The position numbers and the translations under genes are program-made. Positions 1-10,478 of a stretch of 64,000 bases of DNA are shown here, one piece after another. The notes under the pieces were generated by a model. That model searched no databases and was not told where the DNA came from. It saw only the letters and a program-made list of their open reading frames with translations. The DNA comes from Cannabis sativa (Eukaryota; Streptophyta; Magnoliopsida; Rosales; Cannabaceae), in assembly GCF_029168945.1 (NCBI RefSeq), contig NC_083607.1, positions 10,434,001-10,498,000 of the forward strand. Direction: 5' to 3'. Within the stretch, counting starts at the first letter, position 1; each line of letters opens with the position of its first letter.

Positions 1-2114
1 AGCAAACCACTTCTGGACTTTGGACCTCAGGAATGCTACAGCAGCAGTGATCGGGAAGCCTCTTGCATCCTTAGTTGTGTTGTTGAAGCTCTCAGCCCAG
101 TTGCTCGTCATTACATTGTAACGTACCCCTGGAAAGTACGACCGGACCCATTTTTCAAATCCGATTTCCTCAAGATATTTTGCAACCGCTGGATTCATGG
201 CCCGAATGTTCTCAAATTCTCTGTGAAACTCTGATCTTGAATACGTGTACGCACACGTGTAAATGTGATTCGTGAAGACGTCAGTCTTGAACTTGTGGTT
301 GACGTTCATAATAATGTGGTGGTAGCATGCACCGTGGTGTGCATCAGGGAACACGATATCCAAAGCACGAACAATACTTTGATGCCTATCCGAAACAAAA
401 GCTAAGTTCTCAACATCACCAATCGTTTCTTTCAATTTTCTCATAAAATAGGTCCGGGAATTGTGGTTTTCACTGTCAACTATAGCAAAAGCTATCGGAA
501 AGATATGACTCCCTGCATCCAAAGCCACTGCACACAACATTTGCCCACCATACTTAGTCTTCAAGAAAGACCCATCAACGCATATAACAGGTCGACAAAA
601 CTTAAACCCCCGAATAGAAGGACCCAGAGAGAAGAAACAATACTTGAAGCGACCATCTTCTACCACAAAATCCGTGATGGTACCTGGATTCCGCAACTGT
701 AGCATGTGCAAGTAACTAGGTAATAAAGAGTACGAATCTTCAGGTGTACCCCGAGTCGGTGTGTATTGCCTTCTCCGCACCTCCATGCCTTTTCGTAACT
801 CATTTGGATCCCGTAATCCTTGTGCATACTTTTTCTTATATCAGAGGGCAACTGATCCGAGCCGTCAGTTGTGAACTTATCCTTAATTAGATGGGCAACT
901 ATTACAGGTGATGCTTGACGGTTATCTTTTCCTCGAAGATCAAGGGAACATGTATGTACATTATGAAATGTACTCACCTCAAACATGTTAGAAAGTACGT
1001 TCTTCTTCGCTCTTAATCTCCACCCACAATCTGTATCCTTACATGTGACGTACCAAATATCAGTACCGGACTTCCTAACGTAGTAGTCAAACCCTTTCTT
1101 CATTGCATACAGGCCAACAACCATCTTTAAATGCTCTTTGTCTCTAAAAAACTTTCCCACATGTAACTCCCCGCCTGGTGTGCCACCCGTAGATATATAA
1201 TGACTATGATCCTCGATGTCTTCTCTTGTATACATTTTCTCCTTGAATTTACCGTAACTTGTCGAAGAAGAAAATGGATCGCTCCATCCAGTCACATTGG
1301 TACCTCGAGCATCAGTAGGACCACTAACATCATTGGTCTCTCTACCATTATTAGGACCTGTACTGTCAGTAGTTCCTCTAGCATGACTGGTTTCGCCTGG
1401 ACGACTACTACTAGTACCAGGTGTTTGGAAATTTTCTCTACGGGGCATTCTTTTATGTGTCGGTGGCCTCGGTGGCCTCGGTGGTATTTGGTACGATAGT
1501 GGAGTCAAGTTCAAAGGTACAGCAGCCGGGGCCTCTGTACCTTCGTCATCTCTTACGCCATCATTGCCCTCAACATAATATTCAGGGTCTGGACCATCAC
1601 AAAAACCATCAATGAAGGGCATTTGTGCTACAATATCAGCACTCGGCATCATAGTGTTTAATTCAGGTAATACATCCGCAACCAACACCTCTGGATTTGT
1701 TTCTGGAACAAAACTCCCAACCTCGCTACGATTATCCTTAACAGAACTTTGTGTGGGACTAGGATCAACCCAAACATTCTTCTTTAACAAAGTCACAAAC
1801 AAAGGAATAAATTCATCTGGCTTCTTCGCAAGTGTAGATAAAAAGTACCTTGCACGCTTATCATTTCGAATAACTTCAGGAGGATACTCATAGCCTTTCC
1901 TGTACTTGTAATTTACTTCCAATTTCAAGTCATACTCCGCTTTGTCAACATCCAATTCTTCGTACAAAACATCAACTAAACCTGAGTAGCTTAGGTTCGG
2001 ATCAATGTCAATTGTCAAAGCGGCACTCCCTTTATAAATCCAATCTCTACCATCAAGCTCCCAAACACCATTATACATAACACACGCATTAACAGTTGAA
2101 TCTGTCACAAACAT
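1..2114 (-). pseudogene. MULE (MuDR-type) transposase, frameshifted and cut by the left edge
   Basis: Mutator-like transposase, which would cut and reinsert a MULE. The ATG is at 2114. The N-terminal part resembles the MuDR N-terminal/PB1-like region, followed by a low-complexity Pro/Thr/Ser/Gly linker and then the plant MuDR DNA-binding region (about 1150-840; Cys/His-containing, with WYVTCKDTDCGWRLRAKK). This frame ends at 660, but homology moves to another minus-strand frame near 775-790 and runs without a stop to base 1. That frame holds the DDE core: ICVDGSFLKTKYGGQML (about 540-590), FVSDRHQSI (about 375-400) and the MULE motif SNWAESFNN (about 85-110). One frame slip separates DNA binding from catalysis, so I call a pseudogene; a sequencing slip would make it intact. 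The C-terminal SWIM zinc finger, if present, lies outside the window. Family assignment is firm; function as it stands is unlikely. Confidence 0.85.
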
Positions 2115-2640
2115 TTAAAAAAAACACAGTTATAATTTACAACAAAAATCTCACCGAAAAAAATCTTAATTAATCATTAATAACAAAACAATAATAATTA
2201 ATTGATAATAAAATAATAATTAATAATTAATAAATAATAATAAAATAATTATTAATAAAAAAAATGAAAAATAAAACTATAATTAATAACTCATAATAAA
2301 ACAATAATTAATAATAAAAAATTAAAAAAATTTAATAATAAAATATAATTAATAATTATTACTAAAACCATAAAAAATATAACAATAATTAATAATAATT
2401 CATAATATAAAACAATTATTATTTAAAAAAAATAAAACAATAATCAATAATTCATAACAAAACAATAATTAATAAAAAAAAATAATTAATAATAAAAAAT
2501 AATTATTAATTGATAATAAAATAATAATTATTAATAAAAGAAAAATTAATAACACAAATATTAATAAATCACTACAAAATAAATTAAGCATACAATAATA
2601 AACAATAAATAATCATAATTAATTAAATAAAAAAATAAAA
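2115..2640. other. AT-rich spacer upstream of the MULE transposase
   Basis: Almost pure A/T sequence built from TAATTAATAATAAAAAT-like words. It sits directly upstream of the transposase ATG, so it may hold its promoter. No gene or clear TATA element can be singled out in such composition. Confidence 0.6.
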
Positions 2641-2649
2641 AAAAGTTGC

Positions 2650-3080
2650 AGTAGGGTCTGATTGGTCCGACCATCGGACCCCATGGAGGTGCATCGGACC
2701 ATCCTTTAAAAAAATAAAAAAAATTAAAAAAAAATCCAAAAACCAATCGGGTCCGATGGGGTCTGATTGGTCCGACCATCGGACCCATATGGAGAGCATC
2801 GGCCCAGGGTCAAAAAAATTAAAAATTCAAATTTCCCATAAAAAATTAAAAATTAAAAAAATACACAGGGTCCGACCATCGGACCCACATGGTCCGACCA
2901 TCGGACCCATCGGACCCATATAGAGAGCATCGGACCCAGGTCCAAAAAATAAAAAAAAATACACAACGGGTCGGACTATCGGACCCACATGGTCCGACCA
3001 TCGAACCCATCGGGCCGTCTTCCCTGCCATCAAATTTTTCAGCTCATCGGACCCCCATCGGGCCAGCATCGGGCCCGACG
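2650..3080. repeat. Palindromic GGTCCGA/TCGGACC minisatellite
   Basis: A GC-richer island in AT-rich DNA made of repeated GGTCCGACCATCGGACC, a perfect 7-bp inverted repeat with a 3-bp loop. Perfect copies are at 2664-2680, 2769-2785, 2869-2885 and 2891-2907, with decayed copies near 2968-2986 and 2991-3007. Extra TCGGACCCAT half-units lie between, along with two longer repeats containing CATATGGAGAGCATCGG or CATATAGAGAGCATCGG. Open frames here (2561-3197) only reflect the repeat. Confidence 0.85.
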
Positions 3081-3840
3081 ACAAAAATGCAGAAAACCAG
3101 AACAAATCCAGATTTCACAGGCAGCAAACTTTTTAACAGAAAAAACAGCCAAATAACAGCAACAATCTACAGATCAAGCATCAAAATAACATTCTAAACT
3201 AAATATAACAACAACAAACAAGATTATACAAACAAAAAAAAATTACCCATGAGTTAGTGTATGATGCTCGTCCAAAAATGAGAGAAATTATGTGGTGAGC
3301 CTTGTGGTGAGCCTTGTGCAGTAACTGCTAGTGTAGTGAGGATGAGAATAGAGGAGCAAAATTTGACCTTCCCTTTGTGTAGCTTCGGGCAGGTTAGAGA
3401 AAAGAAGAGAGAGGGAAAGAGAGAAGAAGTGATAGGGGGGGTGAAGGAAAAAAGAGGGTATTTTGGGCATAATAGAAAAATGGTCATATATTTTAAATAT
3501 GGGGTATTATGAGTTTTGAGGATAAATTTTAATTAAATGCAAGCATACAAATTCAAATTTCCCTAGTAAAAATGTTCAAGAATGCCACCTCACCTCCTTT
3601 TGTGATTTCCTTGAGCGGAGTTCTATATGCACCACATAAAATTATAAGTATATTCCATTATGAAAAAAAATATAAACTAAAAGAATTTTTAAAAATTACT
3701 CTTAGTATTTTTTTAATTTTTTTCTCACATTATTTTATGTTAATTTCAATACTTATTTTGATTTTATTTTCATAATTTTTCTAACTCATGTGTATTTGTT
3801 TTTTTATTCTTTCTAAGAAAATTTCATATAATTTTTTATT

Positions 3841-4044
3841 GGGGAATTACCCCATATACGTTTTTTTAGTTTTTTTTTTTTTTTTTCAATTTTACGGTTT
3901 GGGTTTCTAAACTGGTTGCAGCACTAGTTGCAATAGAGTTTTCTATACGATTTTTTGTTGCAATTTAAGTTGCAGTGCTAGTTGTAATAAGTGTTTCTAT
4001 GTAGAATTTCGTAAAAATACAAAAAAAAAAAAAAAAAAAAAAAA
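3841..4044 (+). repeat. Dispersed short repeat (MITE/SINE-like), copy 1
   Basis: Begins GGGGAATTACCCC, then a T-run, TTTACGGTTTGGGTTTCTA, several GTTGCA(G/A)(C/T)(A/G)CTAGTTG units, and TAGAATTTCGTAAAAATAC followed by a long A-run. The reverse complement of 61849-62012 has the same order of blocks, so this is one interspersed family present twice in opposite orientation. No coding potential or TSD was identified. Confidence 0.7.
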
Positions 4045-4274
4045 CTGTTTTAAAGTGTAAAAATAAAAAATCTCTTTTTTATTTTAATTCTTTCCTCATA
4101 ATATTTAAAATATAATTTATTTAATTTTTGTACCTTTTATTCAGAATATAAATAATAAAATGTTGTTCGAAATATAAATCACAACCAACAAACTTTCCTA
4201 TTACTAAAAGAAGTAGGAAGTTGACCGAGTACTATAATTGACTATTAGTAATAGAAGTAGGATTATGGAGAAGC

Positions 4275-4282
4275 TATAAATA
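4275..4282 (+). promoter_or_regulatory. TATA box of the Agenet gene
   Basis: TATAAATA lies about 175 bp before the ATG at 4454. A CA-rich, pyrimidine-containing leader (about 4305-4345) fits a plant transcription start about 30 bp downstream. Position and context only. Confidence 0.5.
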
Positions 4283-4453
4283 AGTGATAAATTGGAGAGT
4301 TGACACTCACAAATCCCACTCTCATTAATTTCATTTCCACTTAAAGAAAAAAACAAACAAACCCTAATTCGTGAAATTAAGTTGATAAATTAATTAATTA
4401 ATTAAGCAATTGGTACGTGTGTGTTATATTTGGATCTTGAATTAATTAATTTA

Positions 4454-4980
4454 ATGGCGGCTTCCAATATGAAAGTGGGAGATCGAGTAGAGGTTTATCA
4501 ACCCGGCCATGCATCGACCGGCCCTTACTTTCCGGCGACTGTTATTCGTTCTCCAGCGAAGATGAAGGGCAATGTTATCCTGTACTACGTTGAGTACGGA
4601 ATCCGTTCATCGTCTCCTGATCATGATCATCCCCTTAGGGAAACGGTGAATGCAGACAACGTTAGGCCCGCGCCACCATTGTTGCCGGCCGAGCAACGTG
4701 TTTTGAAGACAGGCGATGATGTGGAGTTTTTCTTTCGGAACAGGTGGTTCCGTGGTGTTGTTGAGAGTATGAATGAGTGGTCGATGTACACTGTTCGAAT
4801 GCACGACTCAACTCGACAAATGGTATGTCGACACCATAATTTGAGGCTTCATAAGGAGTGGAATAATATTGGGCGGGGTTGGAACCCACCTCTTCCAAAC
4901 AAGGTGAAGGAGAATAAGCCATTGGAGATGGAGAAGCCATTAATGGAGATGGTGAAGTACTACTGTTCCAATTCCAAACT

Positions 4981-5043
<63 letters not shown>

Positions 5044-5269
5044 GCTAATTACTGATCCTTTTTTGGTTCCACCACATGAATTCTACCAATTTAAGTGCTC
5101 ACAGAAAGTTGATGCATGGTACAATAATGAGTGGTGGGAGGGTCAAATTTCAAAGGTTTTACCTTCTTCTTTCAGTTTTAATGTCTACTTCAAACACACC
5201 AATCAACACATCACATTCAAATATTCTCATCTCCGCCCTCACTGGATTGAACAAACTGCTTCCAACTAA
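4454..5269 (+). CDS. Agenet (Tudor-like) domain protein with poly-Asp tract
   Basis: Single-exon protein of 271 residues. The frame is open back to a GTG at 4421, but the ATG at 4454 (AATGGCGG, G at +4) is the better start. Three Agenet/Tudor-like modules are visible: residues about 6-65 (KVGDRVEVYQPG, then YYVEYG), about 78-140 (TGDDVEFFFRNRWFRGVV) and about 213-268 (SQKVDAWYNNEWWEGQISKV, ending SHLRPHWIE). The aromatic and VEV/WxxG pattern is typical of plant Agenet proteins, which are generally linked to chromatin or RNP binding; nuclear action is inferred. Between modules 2 and 3 lies a run of 20 Asp encoded by an uninterrupted GAT microsatellite (4982-5041), expected to vary in length. 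No signal peptide or membrane segment. The upstream TATA and intact frame suggest a live gene. Family firm; specific role unknown. Confidence 0.82.
4982..5041 (+). repeat. (GAT)20 coding microsatellite
   Basis: Twenty perfect GAT codons encode Asp residues 177-196 of the Agenet protein. Perfect trinucleotide purity implies recent expansion and probable length polymorphism without frame loss. Confidence 0.95.
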
Positions 5270-6458
5270 CTAATTAATACTATATATATTATTCTTTTGT
5301 ATGTAAAACAAACGCTTCTTCTTTGTTTTTTTCATTTAATTGGACCATATATAATATATATAGACAAAATGAATAACAACAAAATAGGGAAAAAAAATGC
5401 ATATATGCATGCATGAACAAATGAGGATCAGCATATGTGTATTTAGCCTCTTTACATATCTGTATTTACAATAATTATAATGTATTATTTATTTAGTATA
5501 TATGAGGATCAGCATTTTTAATGCGACAATTGTTGGTTTTAATCTTTTTCTCAATTTTACAATGTAATTTATTAATTCAAATATTCACCATTATTAATTT
5601 TATTTTTTTAACTGATGCAATCCAAACATTTTTTTTACACTCTACAATTGTATTAATCACAAAACAATTACAACTCAACTATACAATCCAATTAATTACA
5701 AGAGATATATAAAGCCTCCACCAAATTTATTAATTACCATTTCAATCCAAATTTTACTCCAACAATAAATACGAAATTTATCTAATAATAAAAGTTTGAG
5801 TGCTTATACTGTCCACTCCCAATAATAAATGTTATACATTATAATATTAATTTTTCTTATATATGATGGTGTGTGCCTGAGAATTGCTAAAAGGTACCAT
5901 TGATGCCTAGTGCCTTACTCGGTGTCATACTATTATTTGTATAATTAAGTATTGAGTCTCATATAACTTAAAAAAATAGATTTTAAGGTGTCATACCTCT
6001 CGAGACACCCTTGATCTATTTGGGCCGAGGTGATCATCTTCCTATATTTTGGCTGAAGTGATCACCTTGGCATAACACTCCCCTTACTCATGTTAATTTT
6101 CTCACCTCCCCTATTTGTCTTTACAGATGTATTTTTGTGACTATTGGAGCGATGACAACCATATAAACGAAGAAATCTAGCTCTCATTTTTCCTTGGCGT
6201 TGGCCTTGAGTAACACTTCTTTTTATTTTGAGCTATGTACCTCCACTATGGAGTTTCAAACATAAGGTGGAGACTCATGACCTCCCTAGCTATATAAGTT
6301 TCGAATTACCTATCTCATCCCATTAGATATTCGAGTTAAGTTGTTTCTGTTAAATAGAGTTAGAGTCTCTTACTCAAAAGACCCTTTTAAAAGTTGGCCT
6401 AAGGTGTCTTTCCAGCTTTGGCTTTTAGCGACACTCAAGCGCTTGTATAAGTTCCAAC
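5270..6458. other. AT-rich intergenic region, no gene recognised
   Basis: Holds the 3' flank of the Agenet gene and low-complexity sequence. A moderately less AT-rich block (about 5870-6450) contains words such as GGTGTCATACCTCTCGAGACACC but no coding frame that I can support. Confidence 0.55.
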
Positions 6459-7436
6459 CAGGGACGGAGGGACTTTAGCCCATATGTGGGCTAAAGCCCT
6501 CACTCAAATATATACATCAAATTTTTTATATGTAGATATATACATATATTAATTCACTTTGCTCAATTTATTAAAGTACAATTCACAAAAGCCCTCATTC
6601 AATATTTTAATCATGATTCATGAGCCTACTCTTATTTTAATCAAGCCCATTTTAAAAGTAGTCCAATACAAATAATAAAAAAAATAGTACTTTATTAAAA
6701 AATAAAATAATACCATTGACAATATTTTATTTTATTTTTGTCAATAGTATTATTTTATTGGGTGACTATTCAATGGTTACATTTTTATTGTAACCATATG
6801 GTTATATTTTTTTTTTACCTATAATAGCAGGTTACGAATAGGTAAAAATTCCATTTTTAGAATTAATTAATTATAATTAACTATTTTTTAAGTAATTAAA
6901 TAAATATTTAATATAGACCTTTCTAAGCAATTAAAATTTATAAACAATTTTTTTTTATTTATATATAAATCATTTGGCTTAATTATTTTAACAATTAAGC
7001 CATTTAATTGTAATATTTATAATTTTTTTTTACAAAAATTAAACTTATTTTTATATAAATTAAAATTTTGTCCTTATAATGAATTTTTTTACAAGAACAC
7101 ACCCTACTTCTTTTTTGCTGGATGATCATACTCTTGTCGTGGTTGCATGATATTCTTTATTGAAAATGTCTCAATTGCGTTGTATTTATATTCGTTGGTA
7201 AGCTGACATGAATAATAACATAATTTACATATCTGTTTTAGCAAGATTTTGGTAAATTAATACTATTAGATAATATCGTTAAGTGAAAAGTGCCACTCCC
7301 TGAAGTATCAGTTACCAGTTAGGCCAAGGAAAAAGAAAAAAGGTTTATTAAGAAAATTCAAGTTGAGAAAAGAAGCTACAACCCCTTTCTCCTCCGCTAA
7401 TGCTAAAATCTAGCAGATATTTCATGCACAACTAAA

Positions 7437-7620
7437 CTAAGCCAACTGCTGAACTGTAGTCTCATTTTTGCTTCTCCTAGCTCCTTCCCCAACCAAGTTA
7501 CTGTAAAGAGGAGGTTGATTTTCTACATTGGACATGGTTGGCGTCTGCTGTACTAGATGATCACTTACAAGCAGGTCCGAATTTGCATATTCCATAGCGA
7601 CTGTAGTATGTGCAGATATT
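7437..7620 (-). pseudogene. Captured last exon of a CCCH zinc-finger gene
   Basis: Reading from 7620 leftwards gives QNICTYYSRYGICKFGPACK, which is a plant CCCH finger of the C-x8-C-x5-C-x3-H class found in RNA/DNA-binding ZFN/C3H proteins. Directly after it a 2-base deletion shifts the frame at the point where Tyr-Asp-His would be. In the shifted frame a plausible C-terminus follows (begins DHLVQQTPTMSN) and ends at a TAG at 7437-7439. The sequence on the right (TATCAG before the exon) resembles an intron acceptor, so this looks like genomic capture of intron plus last exon. The parent gene should exist elsewhere. Domain call is strong; exact parent is unknown. Confidence 0.78.
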
Positions 7621-7800
7621 CTGATACTCTTTTAATTGGTTTTTTTTTTTAAATGGCTGTATTTTTTAAGGAAAAATAACTAGATAATGCATAATCAATG
7701 TATATAAGTGTTTCAATAAGAAACAGAATTATAAAAGAAAATATTAGTGGCAAAAGGCAGCAATAGTCATTCTACTTTAACGAGATGGACATCAATGATA

Positions 7801-7965
7801 CCTTTTCATATATCTTTATCGTTGGTGTGTAATTGATGCTCGTACGAATAGATCCACAAAATAACCTTTATCAATCTTGTCACTGATGTCCTCAAATAGG
7901 TTCATGAGTTTCTTCGCTAATTGTTCCCTGCGGTATTCTCGAGCAACAATTAAATGGGTTACTCC
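7801..7965 (-). pseudogene. NAA20: Captured exon of NAA20 (NatB N-acetyltransferase catalytic subunit)
   Basis: Reverse-strand translation gives EYRREQLAKKLMN, then EDISDKIDK and YFVDLFVRAS. This is the acetyl-CoA-binding part of the GNAT fold of NAA20, which acetylates Met-Asp/Glu N-termini in the cytosol. After the Arg-Ala-Ser motif the frame is disturbed, but TPTIKIYEK, the next conserved block, is still readable in another frame. The fragment stops at GAAAAG followed by GTATC, a retained 5' splice site, and starts after an AAAAG acceptor-like end. It is therefore a single exon taken with intron edges. It lies upstream of the CCCH fragment in the same orientation, so one transcript could join them. 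Not functional alone. Confidence 0.82.
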
Positions 7966-8036
7966 TTTTGCATTTTAATTTTACTTTTTTTTTTTTCATT
8001 TAATGGAGGTTTGGCTGTTATGGGTTAACGGTAAAC

Positions 8037-8800
8037 TAGGGGTGTTCACAAAGTATCCGATCCAATCCAATCCGCACGATCCAATCCAATCCAATCCGCA
8101 AAATGCGGATATCCGCACTTGTGCGGATTGGATTGGATTGAAAAATCCAAAATCCGCACTTGTGCGGATTGGATGTTGTTTGACCTCAAAAAGTAACCGA
8201 TCCAATCCAATCCGCACTTAATTATATATATTTTTAAAAAATTATAATATATAATATATATTAATCAAAACAAGACACAAACTTCTAATTTCTTAATCTT
8301 TTTTAGTAATATATTGAGTTGGTACATTTTATTTATTTTATAATAAAAAACACAAGAAAAATAATTCTTATTCACATAGATACACACACATAAATTTTAA
8401 ATATATGTATACTAGCTTATTTATTTTAGTAAGAGATACATATATATTTTAGTGTAAATCTAAAGATAAGTACATATATATTGATATATAAATATATATA
8501 TGTATATATGTATATTGGTTTGATTTGTATATAAATAGAGATAGAAATAGATTATTATTGGAGATTAAGAAACAATAGTCTTTTTTTAATTTTTTTTTCT
8601 ATGAAATATTAATTAATTTATTATTAAAAAAATAACCGATCTAAAATAACCGATCCAATCCGCACTATTGCGGATTGGATTGGATTGGATTTAAACTCTT
8701 ATGCGGATCGGATTGGATCCAAAATATGAAATCCGCACTTAGTGCGGATTGGATGTTGTTTGACCAAAAAAGTGCGGATTGGATCGGATGAACACCCCTA
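8037..8800. mobile_element. hAT MITE with (ATCCAATCCGCA)-type subterminal repeats
   Basis: A perfect 12-bp inverted repeat TAGGGGTGTTCA/TGAACACCCCTA is bounded by a perfect 8-bp duplication CGGTAAAC (8029-8036, 8801-8808). Both ends carry clusters of GTGCGGATTGGAT and its reverse complement, as expected of hAT transposase-binding repeats. The centre is AT-rich. It is the youngest insertion of this nest. The small open frames at 7996-8221 are by-products of the repeats. Confidence 0.9.
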
Positions 8801-9689
8801 CGGTAAACTGGTACATATAATTAAAAACAAAATTAAATAATTAAGTGTAATAATTTTAAATTAAAATTATAAGTATAATAAAATTTTAATTATGAAATTA
8901 TATGTGTAAAAATTTAAATAATTTAAGTGTAAAAAAAATAAATTATTAAAAGATCCTTATTTAATAATAAATTGCAAAACATTAATTAATAATTATACTT
9001 AATTTAATTTTAAAATATAATTAATCTTAATTAAAGTTTTAAAAGGAAATAAATTAACAAGTTAATATCAGGTTACAGGTTATTTTTTTATTTATTTTTA
9101 TTTAATTTCCAAATAAATCACAATCATTTAATAATGATCGAATGGCTAAAAAAAATATAACCATGATGGTTACAATAAAAATGTAACCATTGAAACCTTC
9201 TCCTTATTTTATTTTGTTGAAGATGAAAATTTAAAAGATACATTTATCATTATTTTTATTAGTTTTGACTTAATATTTATTCAAGCCCTCACTCAACTAA
9301 ATTTCTGGCTTCGTCACTGTATCCAACGCATATAAAGCGTCGATAAAGGTAGCATTCACAATATATTTATGCACTAGGAAAACTTTTAACTATGAAAATT
9401 TATATTTTTTGATAATTTTATAATTTTTAAGATTTTCGACTACAATCAAACAATTTATTAACTCTAAAACATTAAATTATATGATAATATGAAAAATAGA
9501 AAATTCATAACTCAATAGAATGAATATAGATAATAAGAGATAATCTTATTATTATTTTTTTGGTGAATCAAAAAATTTGTATTACCTCAAAAAAATTACA
9601 AGCGAACACCTATTTAATTAAGATCTAAAATACTTCTAATTACATCAATCATATAATTTATTATAATCCTCTATAGAAATTATTATCGA

Positions 9690-10478
9690 TTTGGCATGAG
9701 ATCAAGAGAGTTAAAGATAGAAAACTCAGACATCCTGCAGATTCCCAAGCTTGTAAAAAAGTAAACTACATAAATCTTGAATTTAAATCTGAACTAAGAT
9801 ACATTTGTCTAGGTCTGTCTGCGGATGGAGTAGATCTACATAGATCTCTAAATAGTCATCATAGTTCATGGCCTGTCTTCTTTGTTATGTACAATGTTCC
9901 TCCATGGTTAGTGATGAAGAGGAAATTTAGTATGGTTTCTTTAATGATATTCGCAATAACCCGGACATAATATCAATGTATATTTGGAACAATTGATTGA
10001 TGATTTAATAGAATTGTATGAGAATAGTATTCAGGCCTATGATAGTTTTGAAAAAAAAAAATTCTTTAATCCGAAAGCAGTGTTATTGTGGACATGTCAG
10101 TGATTTTCCAGCTTACACTAATATATCAAGCTTAAGCACTAAAGGTTACGAAGGTTGTCTGATTTATTGCACTAACACATGGGCTCGTCGCTTGGCAAAT
10201 GGACACAAGATGTGTTATATGGGTCACAAACGGTACTTGCCTATAAATCATCCTGATAGACAGAAGAAGAAAGCATTCGATGGTACTGAAGAGGGAGATA
10301 TGGCTCCTTTACCACTGTCAAGGAAACAAATTCTCCAAAAAAGTAGAACTTGTAGATTTTAAGTATGGAAAGACGCAAAAAAAAAAAAGAAAAAAAAAAA
10401 CAAATGGTTGTTTTCAAAGAAAGTCAATCTTTTTTTCGTCTTCCATATTGGAAAAGTTTACTTGTTCAACATTGTTTG
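9690..10478 (+). pseudogene. CACTA (En/Spm) TNP2-type transposase, piece 1
   Basis: Transposase_21 (TNP2-like) protein of a CACTA transposon. In one frame from about 9690: KLRHPADSQACKK, then LGLSADGVD, SSWPVFFVMYNVPPW, and after stops and shifts the blocks ALLWTC, STKGYEGC, HKMCYMGHKRYLP and FDGTEE. The order of blocks is that of the family. The piece ends in KSIFFSSSILEKF (third-base drift) and breaks at the gypsy element A insertion, in the codons for the Leu of Cys-Leu-Asp-Ala. There are several stops and frame shifts, so it is dead. Upstream (9328-9690) only AT-rich sequence is seen. Confidence 0.78.

Larger units (their letters stand above)
6760..9203. mobile_element. Pack-MULE with NAA20 and CCCH gene fragments
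   Basis: Flanked by a perfect 10-bp duplication TTATTTTATT (6750-6759 and 9204-9213), the size expected for MULEs. Terminal inverted repeats of about 60 bp share TTCAATGGTTACATTTTTAT and TTGTAACCAT. The interior holds two host-gene fragments on the minus strand (7437-7620 and 7801-7965) and a younger hAT MITE (8037-8800). Its ends and the subterminal block 8830-9020 match the 484-bp MITE at 32308-32791, which looks like a short relative of the same family. No transposase is present, so mobility would depend on a MULE elsewhere. Confidence 0.8.
6459..9319. mobile_element. hAT-like non-autonomous element containing a Pack-MULE
   Basis: The left end CAGGGACGGAG (6459) and the right end, read in reverse as CAGTGACGAAG (9319), form an imperfect terminal inverted repeat of the hAT CAGGG type. 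They are flanked by GTTCCAAC (6451-6458) and TATCCAAC (9320-9327), matching at 6 of 8 positions as expected for an aged 8-bp hAT duplication. AGCCCTCACTCAA occurs near both ends. No hAT transposase is seen; most of the length is the nested Pack-MULE. Confidence 0.6.

Noticed and set aside
2561..3197. Three overlapping frames rich in Gly-Pro-Met-Val and Ser-Asp-Pro
   Set aside because: They follow the GGTCCGA minisatellite on both strands and have no domain or start context.
7996..8221. Pair of opposite open frames with repeated Asn-Pro-Ile-Gln-like residues
   Set aside because: They are translations of the ATCCAATCC subterminal repeats of the hAT MITE.
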